Source: Polyangium spumosum (lineage in GTDB: Bacteria > Myxococcota_A > Polyangia > Polyangiales > Polyangiaceae). Taken from it: a stretch of 64,000 nucleotides of DNA. The stretch is taken from contig NZ_WJIE01000008.1 in assembly GCF_009649845.1 (NCBI RefSeq), positions 310,001 through 374,000 on the forward strand, given 5' to 3'. Every line of letters begins with the position of its first letter. Positions within the stretch are counted from its first letter, which is position 1. The translations under genes and the position numbers were made by a program. Positions 1 through 15,300 of the stretch are shown here, in pieces. The notes beneath the pieces are model-generated. The model was not told the DNA's origin. It was given only the letters and a program-made list of their open reading frames with translations, and did no database searches.

Positions 1-2764
<2,764 letters not shown>

Positions 2765-2830
2765 GCGCGAAGCCGGATTCTGACCCGGGAGGCACCGGGA
2801 GCCAAGCGGCGGCGCGTGACGGGGAGGGGT

Positions 2831-3298
2831 TCAGGTTGTCGGGGGCTTCCTGCGCGGGCCGATGGCCATGAAGTCCACGACCGACTGGAGCTCGGCGGCG
2901 AGGTCGGGCATGCGTTCACCCATGGACGAGAGGACGCCGTAGTACGCGAGGAACGCCTCCCACGCCTCCGAGCCGGCCTGCAGCCCGGTGTCCTCGGCGA
3001 TCTGCAATGCGACGCGCAGCTCCTCCTCGATGGGCTGGAATTGCTTGGTGAGGGAGAGGTCGTTCTCGAGGCTGGCGAGGGAGATGGTCTTCAGGGAGAC
3101 GTTGTGCTTCTTCGCCAGGTCGATCACGCGCTGGATGTGTTGCTCCGCGCCCCTGCGCTGCCGGAGAGAGCGCTTGCGCTCCTCGACGGTGAGCGTGATC
3201 CCGTGCGCCTGGAGCTTCGCCACGATCTCCTTCACTTGCGAGAGCAAGAGGGCGTGCTCCTCGGGCGTCAGGAGCGTATCGCCGACTTTGTTGTCCAT
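2831..3298 (-). CDS. Small alpha-helical hypothetical protein downstream of a 22-bp repeat array
   Basis: This is a 155-aa protein with no recognised domain. It is mostly charged amphipathic helix, with a basic stretch at ~43-50 (ERKRSLRQRR), no signal peptide and no membrane segment, so it is probably cytoplasmic. The ATG at 3298 has a weak GAGGA about 11 nt upstream. The 5' side is a ~200-bp field of imperfect 22-bp repeats starting about 65 bp from the start codon. The same layout (repeat array, then a small helical protein gene) recurs at 32607-33828, although sequence similarity between the two proteins is not obvious by eye. Function unknown. Confidence 0.7.
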   Translation of the reverse strand: MDNKVGDTLLTPEEHALLLSQVKEIVAKLQAHGITLTVEERKRSLRQRRGAEQHIQRVIDLAKKHNVSLKTISLASLENDLSLTKQFQPIEEELRVALQIAEDTGLQAGSEAWEAFLAYYGVLSSMGERMPDLAAELQSVVDFMAIGPRRKPPTT

Positions 3299-3368
3299 GT
3301 TCGAAGGGTCCTCACTTTCAGGGGCAGGTTACCCCTCCTGGATGGGCGTTGCGAGCCTCTTGTACAGG

Positions 3369-3578
3369 CGATGGTTCGCCGATGATCGGCGGATGATCGG
3401 CGAGCGATCGGGGGATGGTTCGCCGATCACCGGGGAAGGATCGGCCATCGAGGGGCGAAGGATCGGTGACCGATCGGCGGATGATTCGCCGCCGATCGGC
3501 GGATGATTGGCTGATGATCGGCGGATGCTTGGCTGATGATCGGGGGATGCTTGGCTGATGATCGGGGGATGGTTGTCC
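3369..3578. repeat. Imperfect 22-bp tandem repeat array
   Basis: Five consecutive 22-bp units are clear at 3469-3490, 3491-3512, 3513-3534, 3535-3556 and 3557-3578. They share the core GATCGGNGGATGNTT. More degenerate GATCGGCGGATG/GATGATCGG fragments continue back to about 3369. There are no unique spacers, so this is not a CRISPR array, and the unit length excludes an in-frame coding repeat. This array and the hairpin beside it fill the gene-free stretch 3299-3637. Confidence 0.8.
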
Positions 3579-3611
3579 GGTGGGGGGTGGAAGCTCGATT
3601 GTCGGGTGGCG

Positions 3612-3628
3612 AAGCTCCGTGGGAGCTT
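3612..3628 (-). terminator. Hairpin after the 267-aa gene
   Basis: AAGCTCC-GTG-GGAGCTT forms a perfect 7-bp stem with a 3-nt loop, 10 nt past the stop codon at 3638 of the minus-strand gene. No T-tract follows, which is common in high-GC genomes. It also sits just 5' of the 22-bp array. Confidence 0.45.
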
Positions 3629-3637
3629 GCGTACGAC

Positions 3638-4441
3638 TCAATCGGGGATCTCGGGCGAGCCGGGCCAGGTGATGCCGACCTTTTGAAGCCTGCGCTGGAC
3701 GGCGTGCACGCGCTTCGGGTCGGGCGTGGGGTGAAGGAGCGTCTCGAGCTCGGCGGGGGTGAACTCCGTGGGGCCTTTCAGCCTTCGATCGACCACTGCG
3801 TCGATGATGGCGTGGGCGGGGGCGTCTTCTTTGCGGTTGTGGTTCGTCACGATCCACCCGGGGCGTGGATTGTACGATTCACACGACAGCGGTAAGAGGC
3901 GCCCGTCGTGGAGCAAGCCCCACGCGGCCAGGCGGGCGGCGCCGCAGGGCGACGGATCGTCGAAGAGCGTGCCGCCGACGCGATTGCCGTGAAGCCAGAA
4001 GCCCACGCCGGCCAGCTTCTCCCCATACACCACATCATCGTCTCTCGCCTCTCCCCTGGCGAGTTTGCCGACGGCCATCACGAACGCGGGCTCGAGCTCG
4101 GCGGGCAGCCCCGGCACGGCCCCGCGCACGTCGTCCGGGCCGCGGGTCACCGCGTCGAGCGAGAGGCCGAGCTGCTCGATCGGACCTTGCCCGGCCTGGT
4201 ACGCGAGGCCGACGACGCCTGCCTCGTTCCACGCCACGACCTCGTAGTCTCCTTCCAGGTTGACGTTGTAGATGGCGCCTCGTTGGAGGTCGCCCTCCCA
4301 CATCGCGCCCTCGGAGGCTGGATACCAAAAGCGCGAGATCCCCTCGAGCAGGTACTCCACGTACGCGCGCAGCGCGGCGCGCACGATGGCGTCTCGGTCG
4401 AAGACGAGGCGTCCGAAGTCACAGGTGACCCGTTCGATCAT
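3638..4441 (-). CDS. Hypothetical protein, possible immunity partner of the HNH lipoprotein
   Basis: This 267-aa protein has no signal peptide and no family I recognise. The sequence is rich in Trp, Gly and acidic residues, with an ordered N-terminal ~200 residues and a helical C-terminus ending near PGSPEIPD. It is the next gene after the HNH lipoprotein on the same strand, 66 nt downstream, with no clear promoter between, and is followed by a hairpin. The position fits an immunity or chaperone protein for the upstream nuclease-like lipoprotein, but that is inference from order alone. Confidence 0.75.
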   Translation of the reverse strand: MIERVTCDFGRLVFDRDAIVRAALRAYVEYLLEGISRFWYPASEGAMWEGDLQRGAIYNVNLEGDYEVVAWNEAGVVGLAYQAGQGPIEQLGLSLDAVTRGPDDVRGAVPGLPAELEPAFVMAVGKLARGEARDDDVVYGEKLAGVGFWLHGNRVGGTLFDDPSPCGAARLAAWGLLHDGRLLPLSCESYNPRPGWIVTNHNRKEDAPAHAIIDAVVDRRLKGPTEFTPAELETLLHPTPDPKRVHAVQRRLQKVGITWPGSPEIPD

Positions 4442-4507
4442 CGGTTTCGCCTAGACCTCGTGGGTCGCGGCGTCAACGCGGCTCGCCGCATGCGTCCGCC
4501 TACCGCG

Positions 4508-5488
4508 TCAAGGCGAGTAGGGCGGCACCTTGTTGATCTGATCCACCTCTTTGATCGGCGGGACCTTGTTCGTGAGATGTTGGTTGAGCCTCGTCGAGAT
4601 GACGGCCGCGTTTTTGTACGCGTTCGTGCCCCACCGGCAACCGCGCGGGTCCTTCCTGGGCACCACGTGGTGCACCTGCGCGCGATCCGGATCATTTTCG
4701 GGCGTGTTTTTATCAGCCGGATCCAGGAGGACGAGCTTCTCCGTGCACGTCGTCGGCTTGCAGTTCTCATCGTCGCAAGGCCACGTGAAGCCCGCGAGAT
4801 CGGAGTGGATCTTGCCGCCGTGCGCCTTGCGGTTGACCTCGAGGATCCACTTCCTCTGGCTCATGGTCTTGCCGTCGGCGCCGACCTGGCCGCTGGTACA
4901 GTTGAAGTCTTTCTCCGGCTTGACGGTCGTGACCTCGACCAGGTTCCGATACGGACCGTTCACCTCCGTCGGGACGGTCTTGATCTCGATGAGCGACGTC
5001 GCGAGCGGCGCGTCCTCGTAGGTGATCGGAATCTTGATCGCGGGATCCGGACCGACTTGCAGCGTGTAGTCACCGTTGCCGACGGGCTGACACTCGTAGC
5101 CTTCGTCGTACTCCGCATTCCCCGACACCTTGCCGATCTTCACGGCATCGGCGCACGCGGACTGCCAGGTCTTGTAGAAGCAGTTGAACGTGGGGATGGG
5201 GCCCGCGGACATGTAACAAGCGCTGCCGAACGCGGCGATGTACTCGCCCCGCAGCGCGCCGTTCTCCGTCGGGTTTCCCAGGAGCGGGATGCGGTACAGC
5301 ATGCACGGCTTCTGCATCGGCTCCGCGCATTCGGTCGGCTCGTCGAGCGGGGCTTCGGGGAGAGCCGCGCACGCATCGAGAGGCCCCGGATCGAGCGGGC
5401 CTCCGCACGCTCCCGTCATCCATGCCCCACCAAAGCCCAGCACCAGCACGCCCAGCACGGCCGAGCGGCGTCTCGTCATGGCTTGCAT
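4508..5488 (-). CDS. Lipoprotein with C-terminal HNH-type nuclease motif
   Basis: About 326 aa. A start at 5488 or 5479 gives a basic n-region (MTRRRS), a hydrophobic core and a lipobox ending TGAC. The longer frame up to 5581 would bury the signal and is rejected. The middle is Cys-rich. The C-terminal third carries KWILEVNRKAHGGKIHSDL followed by VHHVVPRKD and GTNAYKNAAVIS. The double His, the following Asn-containing segment and the R..N tail fit an HNH/His-Me finger nuclease of the polymorphic-toxin kind. Lipoprotein plus nuclease domain recalls the Myxococcus SitA toxins passed by outer-membrane exchange, with immunity encoded downstream. That comparison is inference; the HNH assignment rests on motif reading. 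Confidence 0.75.
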   Translation of the reverse strand: MQAMTRRRSAVLGVLVLGFGGAWMTGACGGPLDPGPLDACAALPEAPLDEPTECAEPMQKPCMLYRIPLLGNPTENGALRGEYIAAFGSACYMSAGPIPTFNCFYKTWQSACADAVKIGKVSGNAEYDEGYECQPVGNGDYTLQVGPDPAIKIPITYEDAPLATSLIEIKTVPTEVNGPYRNLVEVTTVKPEKDFNCTSGQVGADGKTMSQRKWILEVNRKAHGGKIHSDLAGFTWPCDDENCKPTTCTEKLVLLDPADKNTPENDPDRAQVHHVVPRKDPRGCRWGTNAYKNAAVISTRLNQHLTNKVPPIKEVDQINKVPPYSP

Positions 5489-5546
5489 GGAATGCAGAAT
5501 CGCGAGTTGCTCGGTCGGGCGACAAGGGAAAACGAACCCGGATGGC

Positions 5547-8642
<3,096 letters not shown>

Positions 8643-8647
8643 CGATC

Positions 8648-10027
8648 TCAGTCGGCGTCGCAGCAGCCGGCGCCGATGCTCTCCTTCAACGTCTCGGTCT
8701 TGAGCAGGAAGCTGCCCGTGGTGACGACGTCCTCGCCGGGACGAACGCCCTTGCGGATCTCGACGAGGTTGCCCACGCGTATGCCGAGCTCGACGCGCCG
8801 GGCTTCGTATTCGTCCTCCGCGAGCTTCACGAAGACGAGGTGCACGTCCTTCGCGCGCTGCACGGCCGCGTCGGGCAGGGTGACGCTCGCGCGCTCGGCG
8901 CCGACGTCCACACGCGCGCGGCCGAACATGTTGCCCCGCAAGGCCCCGTCCGCGTTCTCCAGCGGGACACGGGCACGCACGGTGCGCGTCGCGAGATCGA
9001 TCTGCGGGCTCAGGTACGTGATCTTCCCGCGGAACGTGCGCCCCGCGAGCCCGTCGACGTCGAGCGTCACGGATTGCCCCGCCGCGACGGCCGCGAGCTC
9101 GGCCTCGGGGACGTCGAGCTCCGCCCACATCGCGGACGTGTCGACGACCTCGAAGAGCATCTCTTCGAGCCCGACGAGCTTGCCCACGGTGGCGCTGCGC
9201 TGGGTCACGACGCCGTCGATCGGCGAGGTGAGCGTGTACGAGCCGCCCGCCCCGCCGCCCGCGCCGATGATGGAGAGCGCCGTGGCGAGCCCCGCTCGCT
9301 CGGCCCTGGCGGCTGCGAGCTCCTGCTCCGCCGCGAGCACGTCCTTCTCGGAGCTGAAGCCCGATTTCTGGAGCATGGTGAGGCGATCCAGGTTCTTCTG
9401 CGCGATGCCCACGCGCACCCGCGCGGCCTCGAGCTTGGAGCGATCCGCCCCGACCTCCGCGCTCTCGATGACGGCGAGCGGGTCCTTCTTTTTGACCTGC
9501 GAGCCGATGTCGACCTTCATCGCCCGCACGACGCCCGCCGCCCGCGCATTGAGGTGCGCGAGCCGCGTGGCGTCGTACGCGATCCGGGCCATGACGACGA
9601 CGCCGCCCGCGTTGTTTCGCTCTTCGGCCTTCACCGTCCGGATGCCCGCGAGCCGCGTGGTCTCCTTCGTCTTGAAGCGGACCTTGGTCCCGTCGGCAGG
9701 CGCGTCCGCCTCGGGGGCGCTCTTGCCGCTCACGTCGGCGGCGGGGCGTCCGCCACGTGTCGGGTGGCAGATGGGGCAAAACGACTCCGGAAAGCCGTGC
9801 TCGGCGCACCAGTCGCCCTTCGCCTGGAACACGGCCGCGAGCTTCGGGTGGCATTTGGGACAAACCACCTCGAGCACGCCGTGCGCGCAGAGCTTCCCTT
9901 CGCCGTCCGCCTTCGCCGACGTGGGCTGCGCGGAGCTCGCCGGAGGCGCGGAGGACGCGCTCGGATCTCGACCACACCCGGCGATCCCCAGGAGGAGCGC
10001 CAGGACGGTCACGAGGAGGGGACGCAC
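8648..10027 (-). CDS. CzcB-like membrane-fusion lipoprotein with N-terminal Cys-rich metal module
   Basis: 459 aa starting at GTG 10027, with AAGGGGAG placed inside the end of the upstream gene. A lipobox (IAGC) is followed by two Cys/His motifs: CAHGV..CPKCHP and DWCAEHGFPESFCPICHP. After them comes a standard adaptor: beta-barrel/lipoyl halves around RMKVDIGSQVKKKDP and TSPIDGVVTQRS, with a helical hairpin between them. The C-terminus ends GAGCCDAD, another possible thiol site. It would link the RND pump to an outer-membrane channel. The Cys-rich module is shared with the preceding small lipoprotein and probably binds metal (inference). Confidence 0.9.
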   Translation of the reverse strand: MRPLLVTVLALLLGIAGCGRDPSASSAPPASSAQPTSAKADGEGKLCAHGVLEVVCPKCHPKLAAVFQAKGDWCAEHGFPESFCPICHPTRGGRPAADVSGKSAPEADAPADGTKVRFKTKETTRLAGIRTVKAEERNNAGGVVVMARIAYDATRLAHLNARAAGVVRAMKVDIGSQVKKKDPLAVIESAEVGADRSKLEAARVRVGIAQKNLDRLTMLQKSGFSSEKDVLAAEQELAAARAERAGLATALSIIGAGGGAGGSYTLTSPIDGVVTQRSATVGKLVGLEEMLFEVVDTSAMWAELDVPEAELAAVAAGQSVTLDVDGLAGRTFRGKITYLSPQIDLATRTVRARVPLENADGALRGNMFGRARVDVGAERASVTLPDAAVQRAKDVHLVFVKLAEDEYEARRVELGIRVGNLVEIRKGVRPGEDVVTTGSFLLKTETLKESIGAGCCDAD

Positions 10028-10028
10028 C

Positions 10029-10394
10029 TCAGCTCCCCTTGGGAGGTCGAACGATCTTCAGGTCCGGGTTGCACTTCAAGCACTGCGACTCGGGCAGGCC
10101 GTGCTCGGCGCACCAGTCGCCCGTGGCCTTGAAGGCGGGGACGAGCTCGGGGTTGCACCGGGTGCATTGGGATTCGGGGACCGCATGCTCGCCGCACCAG
10201 TCCTCGTGCGAGCCGGGTTTGACGTTGCTCGGCGCGTGGGCGCCGTCCTGCTTCGCCGCGGTCGGCTCGGGCTTGGCCGTGGAGCCGGCGTCCTTGGAGC
10301 ACGCGGCGAGGGAGAGGGCGGCGAGGAGCAACACGCACACACGACGAGGTCCAGGGGTCTGCGTGGAGATCGCGGGAGCTCGGCGGGTCGTCAC
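10029..10394 (-). CDS. Small Cys-rich lipoprotein of the metal efflux operon
   Basis: 121 aa from GTG 10394. Longer frames would place ~70 basic residues before the signal. The signal peptide has a hydrophobic core CVLLLAALSLAAC with the lipobox Cys. The mature part carries two copies of a module DWCxEHxxPESQCxxCNP, matching that in the adjacent adaptor. The stop codon is one base from the adaptor start, so translation is coupled. It probably acts as a periplasmic metal-binding or metal-sensing lipoprotein feeding the pump (inference). Confidence 0.8.
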   Translation of the reverse strand: MTTRRAPAISTQTPGPRRVCVLLLAALSLAACSKDAGSTAKPEPTAAKQDGAHAPSNVKPGSHEDWCGEHAVPESQCTRCNPELVPAFKATGDWCAEHGLPESQCLKCNPDLKIVRPPKGS

Positions 10395-10504
10395 GGAGCG
10401 CGAGCCTAGCCGCAGGGGCGGAGCGCGTCCAGCGGGCCGCCGGGGGGGGCCGGAGCATCGACCGGATCCTCCCGGCCCCACGTCGTGATACCTTCGCCGG
10501 CGCC

Positions 10505-11206
10505 GTGCGTCGTATCTTGCTCTCGACCCAGGGGCGCGCCTTCTCGATTGCGTTTTCTTCGTTCGGGCTCGCGATGCTCGCGCCGCCGGCATTCCGCGGC
10601 GGGTTCGTCCCATTTCTGCTCTCGCCGCCCGGCCTCGTCGTCGTGGCCATCGGGCTCGTCATGCTGGGGCTCTCCGTCGAGGAGAGCGGCACCGTGCGGC
10701 GGATCCGGATCGGCGTGGCGCTCCGGCTCTTCGCGTTCGTGCTCGTCGCCGCGGCCGGGGCGTGGGCGTTCGCCTCGGGCGCGCTCGAATCGCCGCTCGC
10801 CATTTCAGGTTTTTTGCTTCACGGCGTCGGCCTGGCCGGCGCGGCGGTGGCTTTCGTGTTCGACAGGCGCGTGTTCGCCGATGTGCGCCACGGGCAAGCC
10901 GTCCGGCTGGAGAACATCTCCGTCGATTTCCTCTCGCTCCGCGCGCGCGGCCGTGACGTCACCATTCCCACGTCGTCGTTGCGGGGCGTCGCCCTCGCGC
11001 GGGACCTCGACGGGCGCGGCGTGCTCGTGCTCGTGCGGAGCCGCGACGACGTCGTGGGCGGCGGGGAGCTCTTGCCCTGGATCGCGACGACGCGTGAAGG
11101 CGAGACGTTCCTCCTCACCGAACACGAGGCCGGCCTCGACGCCGAGGTGCTCGCGACGCGCCTCTCCGAGGCCGCCGCGGCCGCGCAGGAGCGTGGTTAT
11201 CGCTAG
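10505..11206 (+). CDS. Four-TM hypothetical membrane protein
   Basis: 233 aa from GTG 10505. Four hydrophobic segments occupy the first ~125 residues (around FSIAFSSFGLAML, LVVVAIGLVMLGLS, RLFAFVLVAAAGAWAF and ISGFLLHGVGLAGAAVAFVF). A soluble ~105-residue tail looks like a small beta-rich (PH-like) domain: RLENISVDFLSLRARG and TIPTSSLRGVALAR. It is divergent from the metal efflux operon, and its last four bases overlap the convergent small gene. I recognise no family. Confidence 0.75.
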   Translation: MRRILLSTQGRAFSIAFSSFGLAMLAPPAFRGGFVPFLLSPPGLVVVAIGLVMLGLSVEESGTVRRIRIGVALRLFAFVLVAAAGAWAFASGALESPLAISGFLLHGVGLAGAAVAFVFDRRVFADVRHGQAVRLENISVDFLSLRARGRDVTIPTSSLRGVALARDLDGRGVLVLVRSRDDVVGGGELLPWIATTREGETFLLTEHEAGLDAEVLATRLSEAAAAAQERGYR

Positions 11207-11412
11207 CGGCGGAGGCGACGACCCCGGAGCACGCGCGTCAGATCCACCTGGCTGCCGTTCAAGCCGGCCATCGGATCGTTGTCGTCGCGGCCCGCGCGGC
11301 CGAGGTACCAGGACTTGTTTTCGCCACGCAGCCGCGCTTTTTGCTCCTCCACGGAGGCCTCCGAGCCCCCCTCGGGAGGTTCGTTGCGAACGGGGCGAAT
11401 ATGGGTGCTCAT
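11203..11412 (-). CDS. Short hypothetical protein
   Basis: A 69-aa polar protein beginning MSTHIRPVRNEPPEGG, without hydrophobic segments. The ATG at 11412 starts the plausible part; the frame further upstream overlaps the promoter side of the next gene. No clear Shine-Dalgarno. Its 3' end overlaps the convergent membrane-protein gene by 4 bp. Retained because the composition is not that of a GC-rich shadow frame, but it may be spurious. Confidence 0.45.
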   Translation of the reverse strand: MSTHIRPVRNEPPEGGSEASVEEQKARLRGENKSWYLGRAGRDDNDPMAGLNGSQVDLTRVLRGRRLRR

Positions 11413-11536
11413 CGGGGCCTCGGGCTCGTAGGGCGCGGCGAGGACAGCATCGGCTGGTTTCCGAGCGGCGTCAAGAAAAGCCCGCGCTTGACAGCGCGGA
11501 CGTCCTCGGCTCCCCTTCGCCGGGGAGGGCTCCCGC

Positions 11537-12220
11537 ATGGCCGTACAGTTGACCGGTTCGGAGGAATTCGCTTTCGCGCGTCGCTCCGTGGGGCCTTCGC
11601 GGCCTCCCGAGCGGCTCGCCAAGGTCTCGCGGGCGGGCACGCTCCGTTTCCGGGTCGACCGGTACGAGATCACGTTCGCCGACGGCTCCGAGCTCTCGGT
11701 GTACAACGAGAGCCTCGAATCCATGCTCGGGCTCGATGAGGACGAGGATCGCGGGATTTACGAGGCCGACAGCGTGGACACGGAGCCCGATGCGCTGCTC
11801 GAGCGGCTCTACGGGAGCGAGCAGAAGCTCCACGTGGGCCTCTTGTGTTCCCATTTCGAGTCGCGCTCGCCCGTGTCGATCGAGGTCCACGTGTACGTCG
11901 AATATCGGCTCACGCAGGACGACTGGGACGACATGCTCTCGTTCCTGAACGAGCGCCTGCCCGAGGAGGCTCCGCTCACCGTGGAGGAGATCGAGGGCTT
12001 CGACGTCGAGGCGATGATCTCCTTCGATCCCGAGGAGGACGAGCCCTCGCGCGAGGACGGGACGGGGTTCGTCATGTATTTCAAGGAGCAGGACGAAGAG
12101 GACGACGGATTGCCGCTGCTCGGGCTCTGCATCCTCGCGCACGCCGTCGTGCACGACATCGAATGCATGGACGTCGAGGAGGAGCCCCTCTACAGCCGCG
12201 TCCTCTGGCGCGCCGACTGA
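11537..12220 (+). CDS. Hypothetical acidic protein
   Basis: 227 aa. The ATG at 11537 follows GGGGAGG with good spacing. The sequence is strongly acidic (long D/E runs near residues 170-200), cytoplasmic in appearance, and has no motif I can assign. It ends about 85 bp before the large kinase gene on the same strand, so the two may share a promoter. Confidence 0.75.
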   Translation: MAVQLTGSEEFAFARRSVGPSRPPERLAKVSRAGTLRFRVDRYEITFADGSELSVYNESLESMLGLDEDEDRGIYEADSVDTEPDALLERLYGSEQKLHVGLLCSHFESRSPVSIEVHVYVEYRLTQDDWDDMLSFLNERLPEEAPLTVEEIEGFDVEAMISFDPEEDEPSREDGTGFVMYFKEQDEEDDGLPLLGLCILAHAVVHDIECMDVEEEPLYSRVLWRAD

Positions 12221-12305
12221 TCCAGGGCGTGGCCGCGGTTTGGCCCTGCCAAGCCGTGGGTATTTTGAACGGGACGGCGCAAACGCAGTATTCTCCCCGG
12301 CGCCG

Positions 12306-15300
12306 ATGTTGTCCGAAGACATCCAGATCGCGCTGTCGACCCTGTCGCGGCTCCACGCAGCAGAACCCGAGCTCGAACAGGCCGTGCGCGCGCACTTCCG
12401 GGCAGGCGGCGAGAGCGAAGCCGACAGGCGCGTGCTCCCCCAGGACGCGCGCGCCGCCGCAGAGCTCCTGCGCCGCGCGCTTCCGGAGCTGTCGCGCTCG
12501 GCCGAGGAGCTCGCCGCGCTCGCCGCGCTCTACGGCGAGCCGGCGGGCGAGGTGCTGCTCTCGTTCTGCGCGGCGAGCGCGTTCCGGCGCGACGTGCGGA
12601 TGGCGCCGATCCTCGTGGCGCTCGCCGAGTCGCTGGGCGTCGATCGGATCGTCGAGGCGGCGCGCGCGCGTGTCGTCGAGGGGCCGCTCGTCGACGCGCT
12701 CTCGTGCGTGCCGCTGCTCGGCGACGGGGCGGCGCTCGCGACGCCGGCGAACGCCGAGGCGCGCGCGCGGCTCGAGATCCTCGTCTGGGAGGCCGGGGCG
12801 AGCGCGCTCGAGGTCCCCGAGCTCGGACCATGGCTCTGGGGATCGGCCGAGACGTTCGAGCTGATGGTGCGTGGACCTGCGCACGGCGCGCTGCGCGGGC
12901 GTGTGCTCGCCGCGCGGTGCCTGGAGGTGAGCGTGCGCGGGATGCCGCGGACGACCGAGCCGGAGCTCGTCGGGCGCACGCTGCAGGTGCTCCAGCCGCT
13001 GCTCCTGCACCCCGAGCCGCTCGTCTGGGTGCACGCGGCGCGCGCGCTCGGCCGCCTCACGGGCGTGCTCGAGGAGCTGCAGGGCACGCTGCTCGACTGG
13101 GTGTTCGGCGCGTCGGTGGTCCTCAGGCAACGCGCGACGACGGCGTTCGCCTCGCTGCCGGCCGAGCGGCTCGCGTTCCTCGCCAGCCAGCTCGTGGCCA
13201 TCCTCGACTCGCGCGAGGAGGAGGCCTGGGTGCTGGCGGCGGTCGCCGCGGCGACGCCGTACCTCTTCTTCGAGCGCAAGACGCTCTGGGATCGCCTCGC
13301 GCGGCGGGTGCTCGAGGGCGACGGCGGCGCGATCGCGGCGCGCGCGCTCGCGCGAGGGCTCGCGACGCTCTTCCGCCGCGGCGTGGAGGATCCCGAGATC
13401 GAGGCCACGCTGCGGGCGCTGCGCGAGAAGGCGCGGTACGTGCGCGCCGCGTCGATCGACGAGACGCGCCGGTGGATCGAGGTCATCGCGGTGACGGACG
13501 TGATCGACCGGGCGGAGCGGGATCCGCTCGATCTCGAGCTCGGCCTGGAGAACCTGGTGCGCCTCGCCGCGCAGTACGACGACGAGGAGGCGGACGCTCG
13601 CGCCGCGCGTTTCGCCTCCTCGATCGCGTCATCGTTTCACGAGGCGCGCCGCATCGCGCTCGGATGGGGCAGGCTCCGGCAGCGGGCGGCCGCGCTGAAC
13701 GCGCTCGAGTCGACGGCGCGCGCGTTCGCGGTTCGCCTCTGGCGCCCGCTGCTCGCGACGCGGCCCACGGGCGTGCCCGTGGACGAGCCGGAGCTCGAGG
13801 AGACGTGGAAGACCCTCGCGCGCACGCCCGCGGAGATCATCGACCTCGTCGCGGAGCGGCGGCGCGGCGAGAAGACGGACGCGCAAGCGGATCTCGCGCT
13901 GGAGGTCGTGGCCGTGAGGCTCGGCGGGTATGCGCTCGACGCTTGCGGCGAGGACGACGAGCTCGGGCCGAAGCTCGGGGCGGCGGGCGTCGTCCGGCGA
14001 CACGGAGGGCCGCACCACGGCCAGCGCGGGCCCACGGCGCACGACACCTGCCTCTGGCTGCGCAAGCTCGAGGGGCTCGGCACGGGCTCGCGGGAGCTGC
14101 CTCCGGCGCTGAAGAACGCGCTCTCCGCGCTGCTCTGGCGGCTCGTGGACACGACACGTGGCACGGCGCTCGGCGAGGTCGACGACGTGCGCTGGCTCGG
14201 CCCGTTCGCGGCGTGGTGGGCGCTCGTCATCGATCGGCCGGCGATGTTGCGGCAGCTCGCGACCGCGCTGCCGATGATGTCCGCGAGCGCGCTCGCGCTC
14301 TGCTGCGAGCAAGCCGAGGCGCTACGCACGGCCGTCTCGTCGGCCCAGAGCGACGCGGGCTGGGCGTACCAGACCGAGGAGGCGCTCGTCGCGCTGCACG
14401 CGACGGACACCGAGCTCTCGCGGGCGCTCATGAAGCTCGCGATGGCGCTCGAGGACTTCGAGGAGGCGGCGGGGCCGAAGCCCGACCTCGAGCTCCGATG
14501 CATCCGGCTCGTCCTCGCCGGTGATCGATTGCAGGCCTCCCTCGCCGATCCCGTGAAGGCGCTGCACCCGGCGAGCGAGGACGACGACGACTCGCTCCCG
14601 CCGCGCACGACGCAGAACGCGCCCCGCGTGGCGGCGCTCGTGGCCCGCGCCATTCGCGCGCGGGAGCTCGGCATGCTCGACGTGTGGTTCGCGTCGCTCG
14701 GCCCCGTCGCGTCGGCGCTGCTCGAGGGCGCGGTGCGCGGCGCGATCCGGAGGACGCCGCCGCCGCCGCCCGCCCCGAAGAAAAAGGAGCCAAAATTCAT
14801 CGAGGGTTACGAGCTCGTCAAGGCGCTCGGCGAGGGCGGCATCGGGTCGGTGTGGCTCGTGCGCAAGCCCGGGGCCGATCGCCTCTTCGTGCTCAAGATC
14901 CCCAAGGCCGACGCGCTCGCCAGCGCCAACGAGTTCGAGCGCGCCGGGATCCTCGCGTCGTTCGTCGAGGAGGCCAACGCGCTCGCAGGGCTGTACCACC
15001 CGAACGTCGCCAACATCATCGATCGTGGCGTCTCGGAGGGCGCGCCGTTCCTGGTGCTCGAATACCTCATCGGCGCGGATCTCAAGCAATACGCCGCGGC
15101 GCGCCCGATGACGCTCTTCGAGCTCCGGCAGGTCGTGCTCGACGCGTGCGCGGGGCTCGCGGCGCTGCACGGCGCGGGGCTCGTGCATCGGGACATCAAG
15201 CCGGCGAACCTGTGGTTGCGGTTGCCGCTCGCGGGAGGGGAGCGGTTCGAGCCGGACAAGCACCGCGATCCCGGGCGTGTGCCGCCGCTGTCGACCGTGG

